Shown here in pieces: positions 23,801-34,265 of a stretch of 64,000 nt of DNA. A program made the position numbers and the translations under genes. Origin of the DNA: Phallus indusiatus. Its lineage: Eukaryota > Basidiomycota > Agaricomycetes > Phallales > Phallaceae. Location: positions 942,930 to 1,006,929 of the forward strand of contig JAQFWX010000012.1 in the NCBI GenBank assembly GCA_027605045.1, written 5' to 3'. Position 1 is the first letter of the stretch. Every line of letters starts with the position of its first letter. The notes below the pieces were generated by a model, which saw nothing but the letters and a program-made list of their open reading frames with translations, made no database searches and had not been told where the DNA came from.

Positions 23801-26091
23801 GGTATCGAGCGACATATCAACGATTACATCTTTTTGAGGATGAAAGTCAATCTTTGTCGCCACACAATTGGTGTAAACTATAAGACGGCGTGCTGCGCTA
23901 ACAGCAAAAGACGTCAGTGAATCGATAAAATCGCGCAAAAGGGGGGACCGAGAAATCTCAAGAAAAGGCCTATGCCTCAAAACCGGAGGATAAAACGATG
24001 ATCTATAATGAAAAATAGGAGGGATTAAATACATGTAAGCTAGGAAATAAGCGAAACATGAGATAAAGGAAGACATAAAGAAATGAGAATAAAGGAAGGA
24101 AAGATAAAGGAATAGCATAGGAATGACGAAAGAAAGGAGTGTCCACGAAGTGGACGCGAACAAAGGATGAGTAAAAATAGACTCCGACGGGCGCTAATGA
24201 ACACACGTAGGGAGCTACGCTCCCTCACAAAACGTTAAACATGATCTTGTTGTTTCCGTTTGTTCCCCCAACGTATCGGCCTCCACATCTACTAATTAGC
24301 AAAGAAAGCATGGTCTTTTCCCTCGTAGGGACAGTCATATCACGAAGAACGGACTGAAGGGCCGTCCGCAATGGAGCACTGGATATATAATCAGCACAAA
24401 CCATTTCTTAATGACCATAAATATGCATACATAAGTTCCTCACGTAATAGTCGAAACTGAATATCAAGCCATCTCTCCATAGTTCCATCTGGAAGATGGT
24501 GGGGTGCACCGACTACAGTTGAGGGAAGATATGGTTGCTGAGTCGAGATCAGCTCTAGATGAGTTGGAGCAATGCGAATATTAGATATGTCTTCACGGTC
24601 ATTATCGTGCCTCGGACCGCCCTGTCGTAAATTGCCCGGTCCCTCGAAATTAGCGTTCATATAGGCCAACGCCGCGGCAGCTGTGACATCGTTTACAGCA
24701 GTTAGAGGTGGATCACAGGGAGACCGAGTTGTCAAGGTCTCTTCGGCTCTATTGGCAATAGTCATCAAGCTCCTGACTTGATCATTTATACACCGAATAA
24801 CAAAAGTACGGCCTTCATGCGTGGTTTGGGAGGCCCAATCGTCTTGGAACGCTGGAGGTTGAGAGCTAATCTCTGCCGCCCAGGTGGATAACCATGCATT
24901 TAACTTTCGAATAAGAGGGATGATATCCGGAGATTGCGCCAAAGAGGTTTTGAATCTGGTCACGTATCTGATCAGGCGGTAAAGTTAGCTCTGAAGAAAC
25001 TTGACAGAAATGAATCTTACTCAAAGAGCAAGGTAGAAAGTGCTGAGAATATGCGATTTCCCGTAAGATAAGACGGATGAGTAGAGATATTTACATCCTT
25101 GAAATCTCGTTCATCAATTAGCTTGTCCATGCATCTTGTCACAGTTCCCGCAAACGTTGCAAAGTCATGATGAATCAATGAGTATAAAGAACTAAAAGGA
25201 GATTAGAATGAAGTGCTCCGTTACTATCATAATACTTGCTTAACATCGCGACTGATAGTGCTTTTCACGACAAAGTCGGACGCAAAGTACTTATTACCAC
25301 AAGATTAGCAATAGCCGCCATATCAGAGCAGCGACATACCATAATAAGGCCCATATAAGCATTCTGAAATGAGATTCGATTGACAGAAGACGCAGCGTCA
25401 ACGTCAACTTTTGGGTGACGAATAATGTCTCCCAAACGGAGGAGACCATTCTTCCCCGGCTTTCTCTAAGTGAGCGATCGAACGTGTGAGAGCGTTATCC
25501 AAATGTAGCTTACCTCTGCGATGTTGGTGAGGAGCATCTATTCAAAGAGCCATATTAGGTCTGCGATGCTAATGAATTGACTGCGAACATTACCTGACCA
25601 TCCTGCATAGTCTATTCACACAATCGATTGATGTTGATTTTAAGACAAGTAGCAAGGCTTACCCAGTTGTTCTCTTTGGTGGCACTGCCCAACAGGGCAA
25701 TAAAGGTGCAAATGTCGCGGTTCTGACATTGTGAATGTTCAAATCGGAAAAATGAGTCAAGGAACCTTCTTAGTCGGTTATGGACTTGATTGGGGGTATG
25801 ACTTTCCAATGTATTAGTAATGACATGAGTGTTTATGACTTGCTTGCGCCATGGTGATACATCTAAGTCTGCATCATCTTTGACTGGCTTTGCTCGGTGA
25901 ATATAGCGACAGTTGAAGCCAAAGCGGCATTGCCCGGTGGACCAAAAGTACCGACAATAACCTGGTGGCACGTCAGCGGCAGTGTTTGATTGCAAATGCG
26001 GGGAATCTCTAGCATGAGTGAATGTGCAGCCACTTCCTCGACGACAGCCGCCTGGCATGTTGAAAAATTTACAAGGTGTAAGACGAGACAT
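17813..26091 (-). pseudogene. ZNFX1/NFX1-type zinc-finger SF1 helicase, copy B (interrupted)
   Basis: Tandem paralogue of copy A with the same exon order, start ATG at 26091 and stop TGA at 17813-17815. CCCH fingers (C-x8-C-x5-C-x3-H twice) are at 25970-26090, Walker A GPPGTGKT at about 23119-23146, VVEEAGQVLE and GDPLQLRP near 21720-21830, and the ALSRAQHG motif near 20660. NF-X1 fingers span about 19570-20420 and the RZ finger GHWYTCENGH..ECGGAM..CPEC about 17890-18070. It is intact at the codon that is a stop in copy A. It is broken elsewhere. A 351-base solo-LTR-like insertion (23879-24229) splits the N-terminal region, introduces TGA two codons in, and shifts the frame. A 27-base in-frame deletion also removes nine residues directly before Walker A. 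A downstream frame beginning inside the insertion reads back into the gene, so a shortened product from an LTR start cannot be excluded. Confidence 0.85.
23879..24229 (-). mobile_element. Solo-LTR-like insertion inside copy B
   Basis: Copy A has uninterrupted coding DNA (IMFNVYTNCVATK) where copy B carries 351 extra bases. The block is flanked by the direct repeat AAAC (23875-23878 and 24230-24233), a target-site duplication. On the minus strand it starts TGTGAGGGAGCGTAGCTCCCT, a hairpin beginning with TG, and ends GTCTTATA, where TA may be a mutated CA. It has no transposase frame of its own. Size, ends and 4-base duplication suit a solo LTR of a retrotransposon. Confidence 0.75.
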
Positions 26092-26700
26092 GACTTGATG
26101 AAGTAGATGGACTGAGACGTCGCATTAAGTGGTGTCTTTATATAGAAACCTCATATTCATGAATAGGGATGCCACAGATTTTTTTGGAACATTCTGGACC
26201 GCGCATCATGCCAAAAGCCGCTGGAGGTATGACTCGAAGATCACAGAAGCAGCAAATGATAACACGTGAAGCACTGCCTTGAACCTTCGCCGAGGACATT
26301 CGGGTTCACAATGGTCAAAATTGAGAATATAGAGACTCACTCTACTGATACATTCATTATCTCGTTTTTAACGAGAATCTAAATCGCTTGCATTTGTGGA
26401 GACACAGCTGTCGTGTTTATCAGGAAAATGGCTCAATGAAACGCGCCGCGAGCTCTGCGCTGGAACCTACAAGTCAAAACAAATGCTGTTACTTAAAATC
26501 AAGAATTTGACCATTTTTGCAGCTGGGTAAGTTCCTGCACGCACATAACAAAAAAAGCTCTTTTATTAAACTTTAATCCACATATGGAAACGATCGATTT
26601 TTTTTCGCGTGCGCGTATCTTTTGGAAAGAGGACCCTCCATTCTTCGAAACCCTGACTCCTTACGACATGTGCTCCGTTTGTGATTGCAGGAATGGCATT
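26092..26700. promoter_or_regulatory. Upstream region of copy B
   Basis: A minus-strand TATA-like element, TATATAAAGA (26135-26144), lies about 45 bases before the copy B ATG. The region to about 26525 is recognisably similar to the copy A upstream region, including GCCGAGGACATTC and CCTACAAGTCAAAACAA. The remainder to the GH20 gene stop (26701) shows no feature. Confidence 0.5.
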
Positions 26701-28891
26701 TTAAGCATTTAAATCACAAGCCCCCGGTCGAAGTGCACACCACTGCGGCTGAAGAGGGATAGCTCTAACTCCTCGTTGTACGAATCTGTATCTTATGTCG
26801 TGCAATCGTGGAAGCGCCTCCGAACTGTTCAGCGGCGTGCCTGTCGGTAGCTTTGCTCCGGTCCAGAATACTTCAGCGGCGGCAGCCGCACGAGGCCATA
26901 CGATAGGGTCCATATTGGATGGATCAGACTGTTCCGTCCAGAGTAATGCTTCTCCACCTAGAATGAGTTTAGCCTGCTCCGACGTTAGGTTGGCAAGAGG
27001 ATCAAAGGAATAAATCTAGCAAATATAAGATGTAAGTAAGTCAACAAAGTCATGTATTGTATACTGGAAGATGTTCATACCTTTTGCCATGTTTTGAAAG
27101 GATCACACCAACTATTCGCAATATCAGCACCGATCCATTCACCCGCCCCACAATCCTTAAAAAAGGTACCGTTAATTACTATGAGACGAGCGATAGGGGT
27201 TATTACCTACAAGGTAAAAAAAGTCAGATGCTGCATGGATTATACGGAAGCCCCTGTCGGCCACGCTAGCAGCATCCTGCGAAGAGATCCATACTCTGAT
27301 GATAATCAAATATTAAGATACCACACTATCACGGAACTTAATTTAAATAAACCGACATGGCGATTGTATCATTCGAAAGCGTGAGATTGTAATCCAGCAC
27401 CATTTCCTCTTTGACGAGCGGGGTTTTTCCTGCCTTATTTAATGTATCGTGTGTGGCCTTTACGAATGTATTCAAAGCTTCCTCTAGTGTTTGATTGCTT
27501 GATTTTAACTCTGCTTGCGTCTCGGCATCGTCGTTATAACAGTCAAGGTTGACTTCATCACCGCCAGTTGACATATATTTTGACGGAAAGATCGAAGCAA
27601 CAGAGCCGAAGATCGAGGTAGCAAGGGTGATCCCAGCAGGAGAAGCCAACCGCAATTGACCCGCGGGGGGTTCTGTGTTACGGATGACAGGATTAAACGA
27701 CTGAGATGCGAGAAAAATTACGACTTGCCATCGGCGAACGTAGACCAAGGAGACGCGTCCGAGCAAGCCACAAGCTCGGGGTGAGAAAAGGATATGGAAC
27801 CGGTATGACCGGGAGTATCAACTTCCTATAGAAGCGTCTTAGGAAAACAAAGCTCCTTTCACATACTACACATTTCTTACAAGAATGATATCGATAGCTC
27901 TCTGCGTTTGATAAGAATCTTTATGGGGAGCATAGGTGTGATAATGACATACCTCGCCAGCGTACGAGATAATATTTTTGATGTCTTCTTGAGAGTATGC
28001 TGAGTCAGAGCTGTAAGCTCCCTCAGCGGACAATTCAGGATGCGATGCGATGGACAAGGACCACGATTGGGTGTCGGTCTAGGTTGCTTTAGGACCTGTT
28101 TTCTTTTCTCGATACAAATATCATACCGCATGCCAGAGGAGACTGTTCATCTTAATTTGGTAGATAATTAGATAAAGCTACGCCGGTATTCAATGAGGAT
28201 CGCCCACTGACCTTGACCCAACTCATAGCATCAAGAGTCCGTAAAATATCAGTAACTGGAAAGCTATTTGCACTGTAAATTGGGACATGTCGTTATGAAA
28301 CAACATTACATACAAATTACGGGCGGTATCAAGCATGAAACCACGATATGGGTAAGCCGGTGTATCGTTCTCAATCTTCAAAGGCGTTTGGAAGGCGTAT
28401 ACAGTATCTCGAAGTTGATACCACATTTGTCCGAACGTGGTGAGACCCCTAAAGAGACCTACTGTAGAATCGGCGATAAGAGTTGCATCTGAGCCATCGG
28501 CAGGAACGATTAAAGAGTAACTTTCGCTACGTTCCTCCAGTGGTAATACAGCTTCTGTAGCAATGCTTTGGGTGGGCCTCTTCCCAGTCAATGACAGCGT
28601 TAACTTAGATAGTTGAGCGGCCTTGGCTATGCTCTGTGCATTGTTTGTCCCGCGGCCAACGACCAGCCTCTGTAACTTGTCTTGCTGAATGTACTGTTCC
28701 GTCCGCTCCACCGCCTGCGTTAAATCGGAAGGTGAACCGCGTATGTCAACCGCAATCGAAAAGTTCGGCGAAAGCCGGAGAAAGCTGTTGCCTACATCCA
28801 AGTTGGAGGGCATAGGCCACAGGCATGACACATTGTGCGCATGAATGAAAAAAGCGATAAAAGCGGCCAAAAGCACAGGCTTGACTGACAT
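26701..28891 (-). CDS. Beta-N-acetylhexosaminidase, glycoside hydrolase family 20
   Basis: Removes terminal N-acetylglucosamine/galactosamine from chitin oligomers and glycans; probably secreted. The start is an ATG at 28891 followed by a signal peptide (VLLAAFIAFFIHAHNVSC). The N-terminal GH20b domain (LWPMPSNLDVG, LRLSPNFSI) precedes the catalytic barrel: YRGFMLDTARN, then DAMSWVKMNSLLWH (about 28150-28230), IDIILEVDTPGHTG, and the catalytic Asp-Glu pair in STGGDEVN (about 27545-27575). The family C-terminal segments follow: GGEALLWTEQSD and VWPRAAAAAEVFWTG. It ends WCALRPGACDLNA and a TAA at 26701. Several short introns (for example around 27866-27890 and 27020-27085) separate the exons. 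Length of about 540 residues fits fungal enzymes. No damage seen. Confidence 0.93.
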
Positions 28892-31024
28892 GCTAGACAG
28901 CGGTGTATATTGCTAGCGCCAGACAAGACGATGGCCAGAAAATATACATATACAAACCCAAAGGCTCATTATGTGTAAACGGGATATGGAAAAGAATATT
29001 GCCAGTATGACTGAAGGACTTCTAGTGTACGCCGACGAATAGAAGCCATAAAGGCATCGATTCGGAGCCATCGCGCGCATGTGTATTGCGGCTGCGTGAC
29101 CTTCTTTAACCTTCTTGACTTGCGGTAGGAGGTTCTAGTTGAGATGTCCGCACATTAATTGTATTCTGGACATGGTGGAGGTGTGTTTGCTGGCACCAGC
29201 CGAACGGAAGAAAGAAAGCGGGTCCGTTAGGATGACCATATGACCTTATGATAAACCGGTGAATAGAGAGGCACCAGATGGAGTTCTCATAATTCACAAT
29301 GTAGTGATTCTAATTTTGGGACAAGATAAGCAACAATCTAGCCACCAGTGGTAGTAGTATCAGCAAAACAAAATACGACTCACTTTCATAGAAGAACAAG
29401 TAAAAAATCGGAGTATCAAACAGATGTACTCAACAAACAGTCGAGCAGATACCGATTGAGTATATGGAGCACTGATGGAAGTCGAAGCTGAGGGTGTAGA
29501 CTCCAGCTGTAGCCTTGCAGATATGATCTTGGCAAATACCCGCCCCAGAAGAAGGATTAATACATCAAAAAGAAGGAAGAGGAAGATATAGCGTTTTTGT
29601 TTCTAACCATTGTCAATGCAGAAAACATTTTGCCTGAGATATGAATGAAGACATAGATAGGCACGAGGTCTGAGTAGAGTATTGCATGCTGCGGCATGAC
29701 GTCATTTCAGCCTTTAGTCGTCCGTACTTCAACCCAACTTCAACCGTCTTTTCCTTTCTTTAGCACGAAGACTTTCATAAAAACATTGTATTCGACATGT
29801 TTTTCTGTTTTTCCGATCATTCTAGTCTCTGCTGGGCTTCTTCTATGTAGTTGTATCTCATTTATACATCCATCTCTTCATCCGTACGTCAAAGAAAATA
29901 CCAGGCCTTGAGAGCCTTGTTCGACGAAGCATGCAAGACTTTCTACCGCTTTCGGCTATAGACTGAAGACGCGTTTTTCTGACCCGTAAAAGTCAGCATA
30001 AAGAGCTGCTAGGTACTTCTATGTTTTTGCAATTTCACGACAACGACATGGAAGCATCGGAGACCACGTATATTTAGCAATGTTTTGATGTATATATTTA
30101 CATGGAGTCAAACCATACTTGTTTGTTATTTACTTTGAGAGATCAATATCAGTAGGACCAACAGCACTTAAGGACGCGAAGCGTTTCTGAGCCACCGATA
30201 GCCGGAAGTGTGGACAGGTAAGTTTCCGATGGCATCGCTCGTGATATCATTTAGTCGCGATTTGCTCGCTATCGAGATCACTGAGACTGGGTAAAGAATC
30301 TCTGTACAAAGTGCCCATGTGCAACCTTCAGTTGAGACCATTGGCATAAGCTCGGTGAAGTCGGTGAAATCAGTAAGTACTATTGTTTTCATTGTGAAGG
30401 CTTCACTCATCGTCAATGGCGACATCACCGTCAGTTTGGCAACATGTGTCAGCTCAAGATTATCAGTTTTGTCTGCCGAAGATGCAGAGCCTCTCACCAT
30501 AACCCCTATCATGGGTGAACGAGGCTGGTCGATTATTATCGAGGCTCTGCTTCAGGTTATCAGGAAAAGCCAGAATTAATTGTTTTTTACGCTCATTCTG
30601 CAATGCCCACGTGGAGCATAGGATTTATTGATGTATCTCTTTGCGTTCTGTCTCCACATCCACGCTACAGAACAGGATGTATATTTTTTTTTGATACCCC
30701 ATGTTACCCCATCGGGCTTTCGTTTCGTAGTTCCTCGCGCCCCAATTAGTTATGTGTTCCCTTTATGTTTGTTTCTATCTGTTTCGGGTTTTGTATCCTC
30801 ACGTGTCAATACGGTGCTTTCGATCATGATCGCTATTGATTTTGCCTTAGCTTTGACTACTTACAGGAAAAGTTAAAGTCAAATAGTTTGAACTTGAACA
30901 AAAAGATGAGTTTTATTCAATATCGGATAGTGGCTCATGACACAATCAAGGTTGTTACCGTTGTCCACAACTGTTGGATTGTGCGTTTCTGAGGTATAAA
31001 TTACTTTATTGTCGCAAAAACGAT
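28892..31024. other. Long intergenic stretch, no supported gene
   Basis: Upstream of the GH20 gene and downstream of QCR8. The best frame is minus 30512-30168, 114 codons from an ATG, with Thr/Ser-rich low-information sequence and no recognisable domain. The opposite strand is also open there, which suggests compositional bias. A CRE-like palindrome TGACGTCA is at 29697-29704. I see no transposon ends. Confidence 0.35.
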
Positions 31025-31574
31025 CTAGTGGTGTTCGCCATGCTTCATAGCAGCTATATGGCCAGCTTTGGAATTAAGGTACTCATAGCGGGACTTGCCC
31101 CATGAATATGTCCCCAGGCCTGAAAAGACAACATCTCAGTTTCCGAGAGGGATACATGTGATTGAGAGTTGTAAAATATCTACCAATAAGAACAGGAACA
31201 ATGAAATATGGCACATTTTGCGCGATGCGGCGATATCCGTTGAAAATGTATCCTGTGAAGGCTCCTTTCATTGCGCTCTGACGGAAGGGAGACTGTGCTG
31301 TTCTCAAACATTCAAAAAAGTACGGACACGATCATATTTGTAAACAAACCGTAGTGGATAATGCCCTTTTGTTTTGGACCCCCCATGTCACCCCACCAGC
31401 CTATCTAAAAATGTTTCTGTTCAGCATTTCGGAATGTTACAGCCTTGACAGAAAAAAGGTTACATAGTGCTTGGCTGCCGAAGAATAAATAAATCAGCAC
31501 GGGGTATATTATTATCTTTGGATTTGAAACATACGCTCCGGCATTCCGCTCCTCACAGCATTTGTAGGATGCAT
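31025..31574 (-). CDS. QCR8: Cytochrome b-c1 complex subunit 8 (ubiquinol-cytochrome c reductase)
   Basis: Small nuclear subunit of respiratory complex III, binding cytochrome b in the inner mitochondrial membrane. Four exons (31574-31535, 31400-31350, 31297-31184, 31119-31025) sum to exactly 300 bases, 99 residues plus TAG. The assembled protein starts MHPTNAVRSGMPE, continues WWGDMGGPKQKGIIHY and SPFRQSAMKGAFTGYIFNGY, then RRIAQNVPYFIVPVLIG (the transmembrane helix), and ends YEYLNSKAGHIAAMKHGEHH. All of these are standard fungal QCR8 blocks. Each exon is too short to stand out alone. It is head to head with OST4, 169 bases apart. Confidence 0.92.
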
Positions 31575-31743
31575 AGTAGCAAGTAGTAGTAGAGGAGTAG
31601 TAAAGTAGCTGTTCCGTTTATTGGTTTGTTTGTTCGAAACAAACAAGGGCCTCGGTGACGTGACACGCAATTCAAACCGAAACCTCAAAAAAGAAAAGTC
31701 GAACGAAATAAGGAAAGCGTCGTTCGCAAAAGTGTACTCAGCA
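31575..31743. promoter_or_regulatory. Shared divergent promoter region QCR8/OST4
   Basis: Only 169 bases separate the two divergent ATG codons, so both 5' UTRs and core promoters must share or overlap this stretch. It contains a short AGTAGTAGTAG run (31587-31602). No clear TATA box is visible. Confidence 0.5.
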
Positions 31744-31881
31744 ATGATTTCACATGAAACTCTTTATTCCCTTGCCAATTCTTTGGGCGGTTTGGCCGTG
31801 CTCGCTGTTGTCGCTTACCATGTCGTTGCTGTGAATGAAAAACATCTGTCCCGGGAAGCTGCCAACGGCCATGACCAATAG
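31744..31881 (+). CDS. OST4: Oligosaccharyltransferase subunit OST4
   Basis: Mini-protein subunit of the ER oligosaccharyltransferase, which N-glycosylates nascent proteins; OST4 stabilises the catalytic subunit. The 45-residue product begins MISHETLYSLANSLGGLAV, closely matching the MISDEQL-SLA start of yeast OST4. It continues with one transmembrane helix (LAVLAVVAYHVVAV) and a short polar tail. I chose the ATG at 31744, not the frame's upstream extension, because the family starts with MI(S/T)D and is normally under 60 residues. Single exon. Confidence 0.85.
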   Translation: MISHETLYSLANSLGGLAVLAVVAYHVVAVNEKHLSREAANGHDQ

Positions 31882-33759
31882 TGAGTCATGCTGGTATTTG
31901 GCCCTTTAATTTGACTCATTGCTGTACTCTATGCATGCAGAATACATCGTTGCATATGGACATATTGCACCATTCGGTTGCCGTCGTAGAACGTATGGTG
32001 TCGTTTTTCACCCACCTTGTTTCCCCCTTCACAACGTGTTTATTTTGTCATTAGGCTTCTGATTCTGTCATAACACTCTTTGTTGTCGTTGTTATTTATA
32101 TATTTTTTCTTTTTTCCCACTTTTCAGAGTCATACATAACACTGCTCTCGAGTCATGCCGCCGCGTTTAAGGCTCCACCACTCCTATTTTTTTAAAACAA
32201 CCTCCGTTCAGAACTCTCAACTTTGGCTTTTTTTGATGCGGTGTCATCAACGGATCTCACTTTGTTTTAGAGGTCATAGTGGACATGCGCGTAAAGACGA
32301 AGTACAAAGTGGGTCTGAGAACGTGCGCAACGAATCCCCCAAAGTTGTGGACATCGCACCGCCCTAAATAATTCGTACATATTTGTGATATTCAGTACCT
32401 GTACGTGCTTAAAATCTTCAGATTCACACAGATATTGATATTTGACCCAACAGCTCCTTGCAGATCTATTTTTTCAAATTCAAACGTATAACTGAATAAC
32501 AACGGAACCCCTCACCTGAACTCGGCGTAAGGTTTTATCAGTGGTGAAATTAATTTTTCCCTTCCTATTAAACAAAATAATCAGTGTGGTTATGAACTGC
32601 TCCCAAAACTCATCAGGTTCGCCTGGCAATCGGGTAGGATCAGCCTATCGAGCGCTCTCTGAGCGGGGTCCCGGCTGACACTAAAATTTAGCAGCGACAC
32701 CCAAAACCCTATACCTCTGGTGCTGAAAAACTTTGCGAGTCATCAGCTGATTATGCTCTTGACTCACAGCTTATTGCGGTTGTCACGTATTTTTTGGCGT
32801 CGCTGCAGCAGCAATTTTTTGATGTATTCGGACCTTGGCTTTGTTATTTGAGGCAGCGATATCTTGCTAATACATCAAAAAAACAAAATCTGCAGCGCAT
32901 CGATCCACTACGTCTGAGCCTCAACCTTGCTTCCATGTCTCCGCAATCAGGCGCGACTTTTTGGCAACTGGGTAACCTGGAATAATAAAGTACTGTAATT
33001 GTCTTTTCACCATATCATACCATGTGCACTGATTGTCTTAAATAACGTTGCAGAGGACGCGAAAAAGTTTTATCAACTGGCTGAATCATAGCGTTTCTTT
33101 GTTTTGTAAACCGGATTTCTGACACCTTTGTTTAGATTACAATATGCGAAAGATTGAAGTATCTCCATTGGATTTTTGCTCGTGCGGTGCCGGTAGATCT
33201 CTCCCGTTTTGGAAATATGGCTATTCTTACATAGACAGACGTCCATGTGCGATATCCATTCATAATTACGCCTTGTCGGCTCCGATACAAACATTCAGGC
33301 TCCTGATGCATGCCGCTCAGAGGCGTCGGGTTGATTCCAGCTTTGGTCTCCTTGGCACCGCTGAGGCTTTATCACACTGCCTGAGCCTTGTCTCCTATAT
33401 TCCTTGCTAATCTGGATTCCCATTCCAGGATTTGTCAACGCAACGCTTCCGAGTTTTTTTTTCATGTTTGTCTCCTTGTTTCTTCTTTGTGGTGAAACCC
33501 GCCACACCTTGGCACCTCCCGAGACCCAATACGTCCGCTCTGCCATGCTCTGCCATGATTCCCACAATGGTTGTATTAGTATCAAAGAATTTATAAATCG
33601 CACGTTGGCCTTCATTTCTCAATATCGTACAACTTCCCAACAAGCCTAGTCCGCCCAACAGAAATCTCATTCAAGCTTTCCATTTCCATTACTCTTTTCC
33701 TGTAAGCCTTTCCCGTGTTTAGATTGTAGTCTGGCCATTAACTGATTCTCGTGACAGAC
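31882..33759. other. Intergenic, no supported gene
   Basis: Several ATG frames of 60-90 codons occur, for example 32794-32985, 33144-33410 and 33404-33649 on the plus strand. None has a recognisable motif, and neighbouring frames overlap on both strands. I see no repeats or transposon ends. Confidence 0.35.
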
Positions 33760-33984
33760 ATGTGTAAATACGTCATGTCATATATTGGCTTCACTTGCTG
33801 CCCGCATAGATGTGGAGAAGAAATTACCATGCTTTCAGACTGCAACAACCGGAGGTGTTACTACAGCGCAATGCATCCCCATGGCCGGGACTGCCAGAGC
33901 TGCGTACGTCCTCAGGGCAGAGCTCATCATTGCCGCGAAAAAATACACGGTTTTTGCAGCATAAATTGCCCCAACTACCGTTAA
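33760..33984 (+). CDS. Small cysteine-rich hypothetical protein
   Basis: A 74-residue frame starting at ATG 33760 (MCKYVMSYIGFTCC). It contains CCPHRCGEE, CNNRRCYYSAMHPHGRDCQSC and HCREKIHGFCSINCPNYR, with 11 Cys and 4 His. The spacing CxxxxC..HxxxxxCxxC resembles small Cys/His proteins that I recall as scattered hypothetical proteins in agaricomycetes, and may bind zinc. There is no signal peptide, so it is not a typical secreted effector. Whether it is expressed cannot be judged here. Confidence 0.45.
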   Translation: MCKYVMSYIGFTCCPHRCGEEITMLSDCNNRRCYYSAMHPHGRDCQSCVRPQGRAHHCREKIHGFCSINCPNYR

Positions 33985-34265
33985 ATCTTCCCATAATCTA
34001 CACACTCATCTCGTTCGGTTTCTTCATCTAATGTTCGACCTTTCTATTTTCGCGTTGCGCTCCCGTCATTGCGCCAATACCCTTTTTTGCCTTTCTATTC
34101 CCTTACAACATTATTCTGCTGAAATTAATGTTTATCTTGATGAATACATACACATAATTTGTTGATAGTTTGATGACCTGGGCCCGGCCGCACTGTCACA
34201 TATGGGTGAATTGCTTCCGCGTCAGTCTCAACCTCCTAAAACTACACCACCACCGAAACATACGA

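Noticed and set aside
23879..24229. The insertion in copy B as an ordinary intron
   Set aside because: Removing it from the nearest GT to the nearest TAG loses the frame, it is far longer than the other introns of the gene, and it has a target-site duplication and LTR-like ends.
30168..30512. 114-codon minus-strand ATG frame
   Set aside because: No recognisable features, and the opposite strand is equally open; too weak to call a gene.
32155..33649. Several 60-90 codon plus-strand frames
   Set aside because: No motif, no splice logic linking them, and overlapping alternatives on both strands.
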